From Ascaphus truei (lineage: Eukaryota > Chordata > Amphibia > Anura > Ascaphidae), in the NCBI GenBank assembly GCA_036426205.1, contig CM071568.1:53183146-53247145 (forward strand): DNA of 64,000 nucleotides. The letters are read 5' to 3'. Under the pieces are notes generated by a model. That model was not told where the DNA came from. It was given only the letters and a program-made list of their open reading frames with translations, and did no database searches. Every line of letters starts with the position of its first letter. The first letter of the stretch is position 1. This document shows positions 24,860-36,879 of this stretch, in pieces. A program made the translations under genes and the position numbers.

Positions 24860-25440
24860 TGCAATGTTATGGATGTAAAAATGACAAGTTTAAGCTACAT
24901 TGTGAATGTGAGGAGAATGTGAGGAAGGTGTCATATGTGACCCCTAGGCAGCATGCTTGTGATATTAGGTGTGTGATAGTACTGACAACAGTAAAGTAGA
25001 AGGGGACAATAGGGCCAGGATTGGTACGAAATATAATAAGCTCTATCTTTGACATGTTAATTTTAAGTTGGCGGAGGGCCATCCAGGATTAAATAGTAGA
25101 GAGAAGACCTTCAGAGACTTTGGTCTGTACAGCAGGTGTAAGGTCAGGGGTTGAAAGATAACTGTGTGTCATCAGCTTAGAGGTGATATTTGAATCCTCG
25201 AGATGTGATAACATCACCTAGAGAGAGTGTGTAAAGAGAAAAGAGAAGAGGTTCCAGGACACACGCCTGGGGTACACCAGAGAGATCGGCAGAGTAGCAG
25301 GAAGTGGTGGCAAACGGGACACTGAAAGTAAGATGGGAGAGGTAAGAGGAAGAAAGACAGGTAACAGACAGTGGTCTGAGTAGAGAGTCAAAGACAGAGA
25401 TGAGTCGGCATGGACTAGACTTGTGAGTTTTAATTAGTGG
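24860..25440 (-). mobile_element. L2-like LINE fragment, reverse transcriptase C-part
   Basis: Minus strand near 25290-25200 reads GVPQ and then [15 protein letters not shown] (RT motif around the conserved GVPQGSxLGPLLF), with the catalytic segment degraded. The open frame 25082-24867 begins ALRQLKINMSKIELI, equivalent to ALRRLKLNMAKTELL in the copy at 61670-61440. The two copies align base for base over at least 120 bp (25081-25200 with 61553-61672). Stops make it inactive. Confidence 0.78.
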
Positions 25441-25550
25441 CGAAAGTAGGTTTGTTTAGCCTGGTAGAGGGCAGATTTGAAACAAGATATGATACATTTG
25501 TAGTGAATGAAGTCTGCGAGATGGAATTATAGTGTTCAGAGATTCTGAAA

Positions 25551-26044
25551 CCTCACAGGATCATGATAAAAACTGCTAATTGGAAAGTGGGGCGGGGCGA
25601 GCTTTAAACCATGGGGAGGAGGGCCACACCTCCAAGCAACAACAGCTGCATAACCCATCAAGCTCCAGAACCCCAAAACACGCCCTCACATCATATATAA
25701 AGCATTTATATTAGTGTCAAAAAGCAGTGCTACTGAGCGTGACAAGATATACAAACAAAAACAGAAAGGCCAGCGCATCATACAAAATGACACAACATGT
25801 AGTGCAATACCTCAGTGCTTATCTGCTCATGAAAAAGGGTCATTTAGTTAAACCCTTTGGCCAAAAGATTATAAGCCTGCAGCCACTTCACGGCATGCCC
25901 AATCTGCAGGTCCTAACACTTGCTGGCACAATTCTCATGTACCTCTCTTTTTGCTGGAGGGAGAAAGACCATACTGGGTCTGTGATTCACAAGATCATGA
26001 TAAAAACTGCTAATTGGAAAGTGGGGTGGGGCAAGCTTTAAATC
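25551..26044. repeat. Dispersed repeat with direct terminal repeats
   Basis: 'gatcatgataaaaactgcta' and 'attggaaagtggggcggggc' occur at about 25560-25600 and again at about 25993-26034, giving direct repeats of about 60 bp at the ends of a roughly 430-bp unit. The interior shares 'gggtcatttagttaaaccct' and 'aggtcctaacact' with 2340-2900. This looks like slightly more than one unit of a tandem repeat. Confidence 0.65.
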
Positions 26045-26059
26045 AAATCAATGAGGTTC

Positions 26060-28350
26060 TACTCCAGAGACCCCCTGCTACAATACACTAATATTAAAAC
26101 CCAAATGAAAAAATCATCCCTTAAAGTGACGTCACATCTCTTTGAAATAATGTAACCTATCACATGGTACAGCAACCAATGGGATTGTCTTCAATCCCAT
26201 TGGCTGTAATACTATGTGATATAGCCATGTGGTTTGAAGGATCTGACGTACCTCCCTTGGAGATGATGTCACATCCTGGAAAAAAAAATTTGGAGCTGTA
26301 CCATCTGACGATAAAATGTACGTCTCATTTTACCTCAAGAAGCCGAGAAGAGAACATCCTGTTCTGGATTTACCATGGTGTTTTGGATTGACAAATGAAG
26401 AAAGAAGATTAAAGAAAATAAGAAAATAATGACAGATGAAGAAAGAAAACGATGCTAGAAGATAAAAGAAAGCAGATTTTTTTTACCTGTTCTGGATCTT
26501 CAAGGTGGATGGCGTTGGATTGACTTTGATGGTGATGCGGTACGAGAGATTCCAGAATCGCCGGGATTCGGAGGGCCAACGCTTCTAAAGGTAAGAAAAA
26601 TATTGAATGTATGTAATTTTATTTTTACAGGTTTTTTATTGTATTTGTTTCTTTTAATGTTTTTCATTGCCCATTGCCCATTAACTAATAATATATTAAT
26701 CTGTGCCCGTTTACCCAATCTGATTCTAGTTATCTGGTAGTAAGAGCACGAGCGGGCTTTTCAAAGTTGCTTCTGCGTGAATAGCAGAGCAAACGGCTTC
26801 GATTTCAAGCCTGAAAAGCCTGCCTGCCAGAGTCTAAGTCCTGACTTTTGCGCCCAAGTTCTCAGAAACTATCGTAGCAGACGCGACTGGGATTTTATGC
26901 AAATTTGAGTTCAAGGAGGTTTGGAGTAATTCGCGGTCAGGAGGGACCAAATTCTCAGAAGAGAACGTAGCGGTGGCGCGTGGAAATTTATGCCAATTTG
27001 GGATCCAGGAGATTCCGGGCTAAGTCCCAGTACGGGTAAAACTCGCCAAAAGAGTTCCCTGCACCTAGGAAAGTCTAGTTTTCAACCCCATTTCCGTAGT
27101 AAGTGTGCCTTTTTGTCTGTATTTTGTGTATCATTTATGTGTAAACGAATTCATGCACATAAACTACAATTTATTTCATTATCTTCTTTTGGTCAATGTA
27201 TGATCCCGGTAAAAAAGGTGTAAATAACCTACCTAGTCTCCCATGACAGACAGACAATGCATTTTTTGGCAAATGCTTGTTTTCTATTGTTATTTTTTCA
27301 ATTTCTGTTTATTGTTTGGATTAAATTGTTTTGAATTTGGATGGCTTGTTTTTAGTATATTTTAGGATTGGTTAACGTTTTTAATTATTTATTTGTTTTT
27401 TTGGCTACTGGTTTTAAATAATTCATTGTTTTGTTGGCCAGTGTTGTAAATTAATTAATTGTTTTGTTGGCTAGTGGTTTTATTTGTTTTATAGTTTGCT
27501 TGGATAGTTGTTTATTTAATTGTATTGTTTTGGAATAACATTATTGTAATAAGTTAGCTATTTTGATGATAATTATTTATGGTGTACTATTAGGCTACAT
27601 GCGGGCCCCGGTCATACATATGGTTCCGTTCTATGGCCCCGCCGCAAAGCAAATATCGCCTGAAAATGGAACCGGCCATTTTCGGCGTCTGTACATGCGC
27701 AGACCTGCAATTCCCCCTTCTGTGCATGTGTGACCTCCGTTCTGCGCATGTGCAACCTCTGTTCTGCACATGCGCAACCTCGGCACCCCCCCACTCTGCG
27801 CATGCGCGATCTCAGACGTCCCCATTCTGAGCATGCGCAAACATGGCGGCCCCCTTCTCGGTACCGCCAAATTGGCGGATCGCCGAGAAGCGGGGCCCTT
27901 CTGTATTTAGTTATTTTATTGTTGGGGTGTTGAGATGCTTCTGTATTTATGTGATTATTGTGTATTTTTGGCCTTAATTATTTTTATTAGGTTGACTATT
28001 GAGTGATATAGTGGCTTATCATGCCCATATTATATGGGTATGTTATACCACTGTCCCAATCAATGGTTACAGGGTGGGTATAGTGGATCCGGGGTTGGTG
28101 CTTAGGCCTACCGGGTGGGTAGCATGATTAAGGGGTTACGGGCCTTTAGATCGTATTTTTTCTTGTATTCTTTCTGGCAACGGAGGACATGGACCTGCAG
28201 TATGCTGACGAGGATGCCCTTCATGATGGCAGGGGTAGGTTGAAAGTTTTATTTACTTTATTTATGCTGGCTGGCTAATGTTTGATTTTATAATGGGCAA
28301 ATGAGCTACTATCCATATCTGGATAATAGTTATTTTGCCCATTACTGTAC
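26060..28350. repeat. Large foldback repeat block C
   Basis: 26120-26400 matches 8640-8880 in the same direction (catggtacagc..., ctgtaccatctgac, ggatttaccatggt). 28010-28350 matches blocks A and B in the opposite direction, including a near-perfect copy of the 24-bp palindrome at 28306-28329 (two mismatches) and 'ccttcatgatggcaggggta', the inverse of 'tacccctgccaggatgaagg'. The block is therefore itself flanked by inverted family members. The interior is non-coding. Confidence 0.6.
27690..27845. repeat. Array of GCATGCGC-containing units
   Basis: Six degenerate units, 22-31 bp apart, carry a core like TCTGCGCATGCGCAACCTC (cores near 27692, 27722, 27743, 27767, 27798 and 27829). The core is similar to the NRF1-binding consensus GCGCATGCGC, though only the unit near 27798 contains that 10-mer intact. 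It lies within foldback block C. Confidence 0.7.
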
Positions 28351-28429
28351 TGTATGTGTTGGGGGGGAAGGTGTATTTATTGCAATGCATTCCACATTTT
28401 TTTTTTGCAACAGGATTGGTACAACAGAC

Positions 28430-28765
28430 CAGCGGACACCCACGGGGACCACCCGAGAACCCACGGACAAATGCGATGACCACCAAGGACCCCTGGACAC
28501 CCACAGGGACCACCTGAGAACCCCAGGGCACCCACAGGGACCACCCGAGGACCCCTGGATGCCCACTGGGACCACCAGTGGACCCAAAGACACCCGCTGG
28601 GACTACCCACGGAGACTACCTGAGGGCCCCATACAACCGTGGGGAGCACCCAACGGCCCCCAGACACCCACGGGGACCAAACAAGGAATCCCGGACCCCA
28701 AGACACCCACGGGGATCACCTGCGGGGACAACCCGAGGGTGTCAGACACCCGCGGGGACCACTGA
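28430..28765. repeat. GC-rich minisatellite, about 33-bp unit
   Basis: Tandem degenerate units containing 'gacacccacggggaccaccc' and 'gaggaccc'. Overlapping Thr/Pro/Gly-rich frames on + and Trp/Gly/Val-rich frames on - are repeat artefacts. Confidence 0.9.
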
Positions 28766-28957
28766 AGACCAGTGAAGATAGGAACATTGAAATTATCTAC
28801 AGATAAAAATCCCGTTGGTCCTTTAGTATTTCCTGACAAGTTTTATAAATGTAGGCCATGCTCCATTTTATTACCATTTCTTTGCACAACCTCAGCATTT
28901 TTTTTATGTCCTTCAGGAGATATAGGGGATGTTCATTAAACAGCAATGTTGACAATC

Positions 28958-30017
28958 ATAGTAACATAGTTACGTAGTAGATGAGGTTGAAAAAGACATG
29001 TATCCATCAAGTTCAACCTTTGCTAAATTTAGAAGACAGCTACTTTATCCTATATTTGTACTTACAGTATATTGATACAGAGGAAGGCAGACAAAAAACA
29101 CCAGTGAAATATCATCTAAGGATATCTAATAAGGGGAAAAATTAATTCCTTCCTGACTCCAATAATTGGCAATCCGATTACTCCCTGGATCAACATCCTT
29201 CCCATATTTACTTATTTGGTATATCCCTGTATACCTTTCCTTACTAAAAAGCTGTCCAGCCTTTTTTTTTTTAAAACAAATCTATTATATCTGTCACCAC
29301 AGTCTCCAAGGGTAATGAATTCCACATTGTAACTACCCATACTGTAAATAACCCTTTACTTTGTTGCTGGTGAATCTCTTTTCCTCCAAACTTAAGGGAT
29401 GACCCCGTGTCCTTTGAACTGCCTTTGGGATAAATAGTTCTTTTGAAAGCTCCTTGTTCTGTCCCCGAATAAATTTGTATATAGTTATCATATCCCTTTT
29501 TAGACGCCTCTTTTCTAATGTAAACAGATCTAATTTAGCTAGATAATTAGTTCATAAGTTATATATTTCCATCCCCTTTATTCATTTGGTGGCTCTTGTC
29601 TGCACTCTCTCTAGTTGCATAATGTCTTTTCTAAGGAGTGGTGCCAAAAATTGTACTCCATATTCAAGGTGTTGTCTTACTAATGCTTTATAAAGGGGCA
29701 TAATTATGTTTACTTCCCTTCAATGCCCGTTTAATGCAAGATAAGATATTGTTTACCTTTGCAGCTACTGCATGACTTTGGGCACTATTGCTAAGACTGC
29801 TGTCTACAAGCACTCCTAAATCCTTCTCCATCAAGGATTTCCCTAATTTATCCCAATTTAATTTGTAAGTCACTTGTTTATTCTTGTTTCCCAAATGCAT
29901 AACCATACATTTATCTGTATTAAACCTCATCTTCCATTTATCTGCCCAAGCTTCCAGGCTCTCCAAGTCCCTCTGGAGGGAAATTACATCCTGCTCTGAT
30001 TCTACTAACTTACACAA
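28958..30017 (-). mobile_element. CR1-like LINE 3' end, 1.06 kb
   Basis: The minus-strand open frame 30017-29688 reads DLESLEAWADKWKMRFN, MVMHLGNKN and EKDLGVLVDSSLSNSAQ, the region just after the reverse transcriptase catalytic core in CR1-like elements. Downstream, with stops and shifts, come [40 protein letters not shown] and GHPLSLEEKRFTSN. It ends in the family 3' terminus 'gttgaacttgatggatacat'...'ctatgttactatg' at 28958. It is 5'-truncated and inactive. It joins another repeat at about 30020. Confidence 0.85.
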
Positions 30018-30661
30018 TTTAGGAGCCTATGCACTAAGCTCCGATAGAAAAAATCGCCAGGGTTTTTAAATCACCATTTTTGGCAGCGTTGCTATCATGG
30101 TATGCAGAAAGCCCTAAATACCATTGATAGCAACATTTGCTAAAATGGCGAGTAGCCGGCGGGTTGAAGATCGCCCCTCTGAAAATGGCTCACCCGTCAC
30201 TCATATAGCCAAAATGGCTTATTGACATTGCATTGTCTCTGATCAAAGCGACTAAGATGCTGAAATCCCTGCTGTGTTTTACTGGACAGTATTCCTGAAT
30301 CGGGGTCACGATCAGCTGTGGGCTGTGACGTATCGGGTGCTATCGCGACACACAGCCAATCAAAGAGGACATTCGTTCTCCCCTCTTAATTCATCAGTGG
30401 AGTACCGCCCTGCAAGACGGTGGACAGACGACTCCGCGTGCGGGCTGCAACTGAATGCAAATCGGCATTCTCACTACCAGAGTCATTCCGGAAGCAGGAT
30501 TGGAGCCACTAAGAGAGGGTGCACGCCTGTGGAGCCTGTGCATCGGACGTGGGACAGCTTCTCTAACACTGGTTTTTATACCTCAATGCCTGTTTGTTCT
30601 ATATATCTTGTACGTGCATATCTCACCTTTTAATAAAATTGTTTTATTTTTATATACTACA

Positions 30662-31776
30662 TGTAGCCGGGACCCCTTTTCCACCATTTGTTGTTGTGGG
30701 GTGGGAGTTGCTGCACCTAGGGAACGCTCTGATAACGGAGGTTCCGTGTAGAGGGAGCCGCCATGTTTAGGTTGGCGCCGGCGCAGAGTTGGCCTGGCAG
30801 AAGGTTGCGCATGCGCAGACAAGGGGAGCAAAGCCCGCGAAGGAGGAGAGCGCGGATAGGAGGGGAGTTAGGGAACTATGGGTCCCAGCAGCCCCGCGGG
30901 CCCCCGTGATGCGCGAGGACCAATCAGGTACGAGAAAGGGAGGATAAGGAAGTGTTGGAGCGCACGTTGGGTGAGAGCTAGCTGAAGGAGGAAGGAGAAG
31001 GAGCTCCGGTGTAGGGAGGCCGTCTGCCCCTACCTAGGCCGCATGCCCCAGGCCCAGTTAGGCCCTGAACCCCAGTAGTGTGAAGCTGAGCTAGGGACTG
31101 GCCATAGACAGGTTCCGGATTCCCTTACTGTTACACGATCGCTACCGGGACAGTTCTAAGTCAGCGGGAGGTCTGGGATCAGGCCCCGCTACCAAATTGC
31201 AGCGTGTCTGGGTGAGATCGCCCCGGACACCTACGGACGACGTCTTCTACGCCCACACCGGTCCTTTGTGAAGATAGTTGCAGAACCGGGTACGGGAGGG
31301 CCCGGCAGGTAAACTTCAAGTGCACCAACGGTACCATCATTCATTCAGGACACGGTGGCTGTGCAGTCACATACATATACATTCACTGACTCAATTGAGG
31401 GTGGGGGACGTATTCCAAGAGGGAACTGGACACTGGGTGCGATCACCCAGTGAGGGGAAGGGGAGAGTGAGCGTTCGGCAGGACGCGGAGAGTAGTGTCT
31501 CCTTTAGGGAGGGACACCTGTTGATAAAGCTTATGGTTGCTACAAGTAAAGTATATTGGTTAAGGTATATTGCTGTGTGTGTGTGTATTAATGTACATAA
31601 GTTCCTGCGAAGACCCACTTCACCTCGGGCGGAAGCTGTCGCAGGTGGAGGCGCTGCACCAAGTTATAAGTATTGTGTGTACCCCAGGCTCTCCGTGGCA
31701 GAGGCTTAGGCCCTGTGAGCCTACAGGTTATACAGCATATGGTCGTGGTCTGTGTTCGCTAGGAACCAGGGCTACA
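30662..31776 (+). mobile_element. Solo LTR, copy 1
   Basis: Starts TGTAGCC and ends GGGCTACA, and is flanked by the 4-bp direct repeat taca (30658-30661 and 31777-31780). These are the marks of an LTR left after recombination. The 3' half matches the copies at 52085-53808 and 55129-56719 through shared blocks (gtgcaccaacgg, ctgcgaag/accactc..., gtcgcaggtggaggcgctgc, gtaccccaggctc). An NRF1-like site lies at 30807-30817 and a ZNF143-like site near 30874-30893. No internal region, primer-binding site or polyprotein is present. Orientation is assumed from the shared order of blocks. Confidence 0.75.
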
Positions 31777-31934
31777 TACACTATGAGGGTCTTGCACTTT
31801 CTTTTTTTCTATCTATTTAGTTGGTGATATCCTGGCATCTCCATAACCGACATAGCAGCAAACCCTCTTTCTCAAAGGAAAGTTTTTTACATTGTTAGCG
31901 GTGATTTATTTGCTATATATTACCTTAACATCTT

Positions 31935-32285
31935 CATTATTTATTTATTTATTTATTTATAAAATATTTTACCAGGAAGTAATACATTGAGAGTTACCTC
32001 TCGTTTTCAAGTATGTCCTGGGCACAGAGTAAAACAAAATAATACATGGTTACAGATACAGTTACATAAATGAACAAGGTATACATTATATACAAGACAT
32101 TGCATGCACAGTTAAAGAAAATATATATTATGAGCGTATGAAACAGTTACAGACCAGATTAAAGTGTGAGACAGCCTTAGATTTGAAAGAACTTAAGCTG
32201 GTGGTGGATATGAGAGTCTCTGGTAGGTTGTTCCAGTTTTGGGGTGCACGGAAGGAGAAGGAGGAACGTCCGGATACTTTGTTGT
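31935..32285 (-). mobile_element. LINE 3' end fragment
   Basis: The minus strand near 32280-32130 reads FSFRAPQNWNNLPETLIS and TTSLSSFKSKAVSHFN, the C-terminal end typical of ORF2 of many non-LTR elements (AP.xWN.LP), followed by a stop and a 3' untranslated part ending in 'ttttataaataaataaataa'. Its family is not clear to me. Confidence 0.65.
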
Positions 32286-33158
32286 ACTTATTTGCACTTT
32301 TTATCTGTAATTTTTTTAGTCACTTTGGTCACTATTTACTTATAGTACACTCGTCACTTCTTAGGTCTTATTTGACCATTATTTCCCCTTTTATTAATTA
32401 TTTACACATTTGGTGCGCTTGGACATTTTTCTGTTGTGTCTTCTATGGAGGCCAATGGCAGTAGACCAAGCTACAGTAGTTAAAATACATACTAATGAAG
32501 CATCTAAACTGCTCACTGAAGGGGTTATTCATTAAACTGGAATAGTGCAGATCTGGGCACTACGCATGGAAACTCCCATTGATTTGAATAGATAACCCTG
32601 AGCATCCTATGTCCTCACCACGATGGATGCAGTCCATCTCTCTTATTTAGACCCATATCCCTCCATGTGGAGTAAACCTACAGTAAATCGCATTTCTTTT
32701 CACCATTTCTTCAACCACGTGTTAAAGCCTTTAATGCAGAGAAGCCTGTCTAACCCCCTCTGGTATACTAGCAATACCTATGAGAAGGCCACTGCATGTG
32801 GTACCCGCTCTCCTCAACTTTATAATTCTGTAATTTATTCAAAGGAAACAGGCATATTAGGACAACACACATTCCCCTAAGATATGCGCGTTTCCTAAAT
32901 CTGTTATGCTGTTTACTTTTAGCAATCATCAGAACAGTGTTCTAGTACAAAAATCAATTCAGAGACAATTTCCATATTTATAAATATGTTTCCTCTTCTG
33001 TGCAACAGTGTGTGTGAAAATGGTTATTCTTGAAAGAATACTGCGATGCATGTAGAATATTAACTTGGTCAAAAAGATAAAGTATTTCAACAATCATTTA
33101 TACCTATTCCAGCAAAATTCAGGACTATTTTCTGTTCTATTATTTATCCTTCCCAAAG

Positions 33159-33235
33159 GCTTGTTAGAGGAAGATAACCAGTGGATGACCCAGATAAACA
33201 GACTCCAGAAACTGATTGACAGACTGGAGAAGAAG
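33159..33235 (+). CDS. NECAB1: NECAB1 internal exon (coiled coil)
   Basis: The exon is 77 bp. It completes the Gly codon and encodes LLEEDNQWMTQINRLQKL and IDRLEKK, ending in phase 0. The heptad spacing of Leu and Ile fits the predicted coiled coil of the NECAB middle region, which mediates protein contacts. The acceptor (tcccaaag) lacks a strong pyrimidine tract and the donor GTATAG lacks the +5 G. Reading through the donor would add Val and then stop. Confidence 0.93.
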
Positions 33236-33704
33236 GTATAGAAATCCACCTTTATCTCTGTGTTTTTCTTAACAAAAAGGTATGCAAACAGATCCTAAAA
33301 TAACTAATTCAGTTATTACCATATTTCATCGATTCTAAGACACACCTTTCTCACCATTTTCACATGTCTGAAATAGGGATGAGTCTTAGAATCGATGTAC
33401 TAAAAAAATCAGCTAGAGGGCGCTGCTGGAGATGCTGTCTTCACAGTGTACAGCAACAGCATGGCAACAATAACACCTCCCCTCTCCCCATCTACCCCTC
33501 TCTACCCATCTCCCCCTCCATGAGGTGCAGAGAAATCAGCTGGAGATGCCTGCCAGGGATCTTTACATTGCCCAGCACTCCCCACTAGCCCCTGTCGAAT
33601 CTCTGTGTAAACTGCAGAGGGAGGTGTCTGTGTGTCTCTGTGCCTGTCTGTGTGTGTGTGACACCCCCCCCCCCCTGTCTAATCTCTATATGAACTGCAG
33701 GAGG

Positions 33705-34300
33705 TGCAGAGGGAGCCGTGTGTTTGTCCCTCCCTTCCCCCCCTTCTCTCCATTCTCTCCTTGCGCCCTTCCCTCCATTATCTCCATCCCCCTTCCCTCC
33801 ATTCTTTCCCTTCCCTCTCCATTCTCTCCCTCCCACTTCACTCCATTCTCTCCTTCCCCCCATTCTCTCCTTCACCCCTTCCCTCTATTCTCTCCTTCTC
33901 TCCTTCCCCGCTTCCCTCCTCCCTCCCCTTCCCTCTATTCTCCCCTACCCCACTTCCCTCCATTCTTTCCTTCCCTCCATTCTCTCCCTCCCCCTTCTCT
34001 CCATTCTCACCTTCCCCCTCCCTCCATTCTCTCCTTCCCCCACTGCCCCCCATTCCACCCATTATCTCCTTCCACCCTTCCCTCCATTCTCTCCCTACCC
34101 TCTTCCCTCCATCTCTCCCTCCCCATTCCCTCCATTCTCTCGTCCCCCCCCCTCCATTCTCTCCTTAAACCCATCATCCATTCTCTCCTTCCCCACATCC
34201 ATCCATTCTTTCTCCGCTCACCCGATACTATCTCTCTCTCCCCAGTCTGTGTCTGTCTCTCTCCCCATTCTGTGTCTGCCTATCTCTATTGTAGATAAAT
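33705..34300. repeat. Pyrimidine-rich minisatellite-like tract
   Basis: About 550 bases almost wholly C and T on the + strand, built from degenerate 'ccctccattctctccttccc' units. It opens long Ser/Pro/His/Leu frames in all + frames (up to 257 codons), which are composition artefacts and not genes. Confidence 0.93.
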
Positions 34301-35025
34301 GTATGCTATTGTAACTAAGATGTATTTTCTAAACAAACAGGACATATTCACTCTTTACCTAAGCACTGAGTAACATTATACAGCACAGTTTCTGTTGCTA
34401 GATTGAACATTTTTGTGCGTGCAGTTTACACAGTACTTCCCAGTCTCTGTTATGGTCCTAGGAAGAATCAGAACTGATCCCCTACTTACAGTAGCTGCAT
34501 GGGATACATGAATAAATCTCCCTATATTATGCACAGAGACCTTCCTCTTTATGAAACAAGTTCATTTTCAGTTTCTACATTTTAGGTAGGGGAATTAGTG
34601 AGGTTTGGGGAAATATCTTAGTGTGGGCTGCAGAGTGTTTGGGATCATCCTTGTGTGTGTTTGGGCTCTTACCATCCAGAGTTTAGCATTTACGGACCCG
34701 CATATAGGACAAAGTTTGGCATCACATTTTCAATCTTGCTATGAGTTGTGGTAATAGATCACTATATCCATTTATGCACCACCAAAACCGATACTTTAAA
34801 ATACAGATGTACTGTAGCAAGACTTATTGTAAGGTCTTCGGTGCCGTGGCCGCTCACGGTCAAGCGACCAAGATATTCACGGCACTGAAGGATTAATGCT
34901 GTGGGGGGTCCCAATGAGAAGCATGGACCACAGCGCGATCACGGCAGACACTGGCCCCAGCGCTACAGACTTTCACTTTTGCTTGTGTGTCGTGCGGCGG
35001 GGGACAGTAAGTCTTACTCCATCTG

Positions 35026-35098
35026 TAGGAACATCAGTGCTGTAAATAACCTACCAAAATGGATACTATTGAATAGGAACATCAGTACTGTAAATAAC
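35026..35098. repeat. Short direct duplication, 48-bp period
   Basis: 'taggaacatcagtgctgtaa' at 35026 recurs as 'taggaacatcagtactgtaa' at 35074, each followed by 'ataac'. Confidence 0.9.
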
Positions 35099-35663
35099 TT
35101 GGGTGTTTCTGAATTCCTTAGGGACACCATTAAATAATAACAGAAGCAACATTTACATTTTCATTTCAATTGGTAGCAGCACTAGCACTTTATAGTCATT
35201 ACTTTGGAACATCATACAAACACACTGGGTTTTACTTGTATGCAACTTCAAATATTGACATATTCAGTGAGTTAATAGGTTACATATTCCTGTCATACTC
35301 ATTTGCAAAAATGTTTAATAACATACAGTATACCATCACATTTGAATGGGGGACTTGATGCTACGGTCAGGAGAATTTGGTTAACTCTTCTGCATTCTTA
35401 CTAAACAATCTTTATCTTACCTAAGTCAGCAATGACACACGTTACTATAACATGTGCACGTTCTCCTTAAATCTGAATGAGAGATCAGCAAGATGAACTT
35501 CTTGCCACAGATTGTCATGTCAGATATTTACAAATGTTTGCTCATATGATTGTATTCTGAGTGGAAAAAAAAACTAAATAAGCAAAGGGTTGCCTTAGCA
35601 ACACTTACTCCTAGTGATGTTTTTTTTTTTTTTCATTTACACTGTTTTGTGTATTTTTAAAAG

Positions 35664-35717
35664 GACCTTAAACTGGAACCAATGGAAGAAGAAGTTTTAG
35701 AAGGAAACACAAAATCT
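35664..35717 (+). CDS. NECAB1: NECAB1 internal exon (acidic linker)
   Basis: The exon is 54 bp, phase 0 at both ends, with a tttttaaaag acceptor and a GTAAGT donor. It encodes DLKLEPMEEEVLEGNTKS, an acidic linker between the coiled coil and the C-terminal ABM-like domain. It is small and would be missed without its neighbours, but length, phase and recalled NECAB1 sequence all agree. Confidence 0.92.
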
Positions 35718-36879
35718 GTAAGTAACTAATCAATCATGCAATCTCATTTTAAGTCAGACGGCAAAATGCTAGTAAACAATCAACAGAAACTCCTAAAAGT
35801 TAGCATGCTCTATAACAAGCTATACTTACCATTCACCGTGTTGGAACTTTTATAATGTAAGCCTTTTGTAATGTGCATGTGACATGAAATACATGATTTT
35901 CAGACCAAATGCTGTATATAATCAATATATGAAAACCATGACTGTAGGCAGCATAATAATGTGCAAACCGTTATGATGAACTCAGTTTCTGATCCTCTAT
36001 CCCAAGCAATAAAAAAGAACACATCTGTGTTTCTCAACCCAGATGCCCTGTCATCTAAGGGTTCCTCAGAGTGAAGGAGGCTCCCTAAGGTAAAGCATCT
36101 TATGATGTGATTTTAATGTATTGTTGATTTAAGCTTTTTCAATCCTTTTTTTAAAATGGGTAAATATGCTGCTATTTACATACACTGGCATTACCATAAC
36201 GCTGTACTTTTGTATGCAATTGTAAAAATAAAATATAGAGCTAATTTCAGTTTCTAGGCAAGTTTATTGGAACTTTAATGAATTATACTATTGATGAACT
36301 AGAGTGTCCGAGCAATCGAGAAAATCTTATAAAGAGAGAGGTTCCTTGTGCTTGTGTTTGCAAAAGATGGGAGGCACTGTACTAAATAATATATGTGGGA
36401 TTTTTAAATTGAGGTAAGGGATGCACCTGTGTTTCATATTCAACACATGATCAAATGTCCACTCAAGGAAATATTAAATCAAAAAGTCTATGGCGTGGCT
36501 GCTGTGGATTTTGCACAGTATGAATAGCCAGGAGCAGATACTGTACAATGAGTGATAAGCTCTGTAGAGGATACATGGTAATAGAAGGTACAACAATGAC
36601 TTCTTGCTGTTTTATAATGCACTACCTTTTATGCTCTGTTCTTAACATTTATTCAACTTAAAATATCAAATTGTTATGAAATATAGAATAGCATTTGTTT
36701 TACTGTGGTACCTGAAGCATAACTCATTCATGAACATAACTGGTTCTTTAATGGCTATTTATTTCAAGATGCTTTAGAAATAGCTCACTGTAGAAGTGCA
36801 CTATCAAATATCTACCCGGTGGATCAATCAACAGTAGAAATGTGTGAATGTTTTTTCCCCAAACAGCATAAACAATGGC

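Larger units (their letters stand above)
23483..33158 (+). other. NECAB1: NECAB1 intron, 9.7 kb
   Basis: Bounded by GTATGT and a weak acceptor (cttcccaaag). Repeats inside are listed separately. 23690-23830 looks like another L2-like 3' region on the minus strand, but I could not fix its ends. 26730-27090 has repeated 'ttttcaaag' and 'gaga'-type words without a clear unit. 27240-27600 is AT-rich with recurring 'attgttttgttggc' words. 32290-33158 shows nothing beyond a half-copy of the hairpin family near 32520. Confidence 0.85.
33236..35663 (+). other. NECAB1: NECAB1 intron, 2.4 kb
   Basis: Holds a short inverted-repeat piece near 33330-33400 (tcgattctaagacacac facing gtcttagaatcgatg), the pyrimidine-rich tract, a hairpin near 34836-34890 (cttcggtgccgtg facing cacggcactgaag) and a 48-bp-period duplication at 35026-35098. 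Nothing else is recognisable at 34300-35663. Confidence 0.85.

Noticed and set aside
33525..34298. 257-codon Ser/Pro/Leu/His open frame on +
   Set aside because: It lies in a pure pyrimidine tract; all three + frames are open with the same composition, so it is an artefact.
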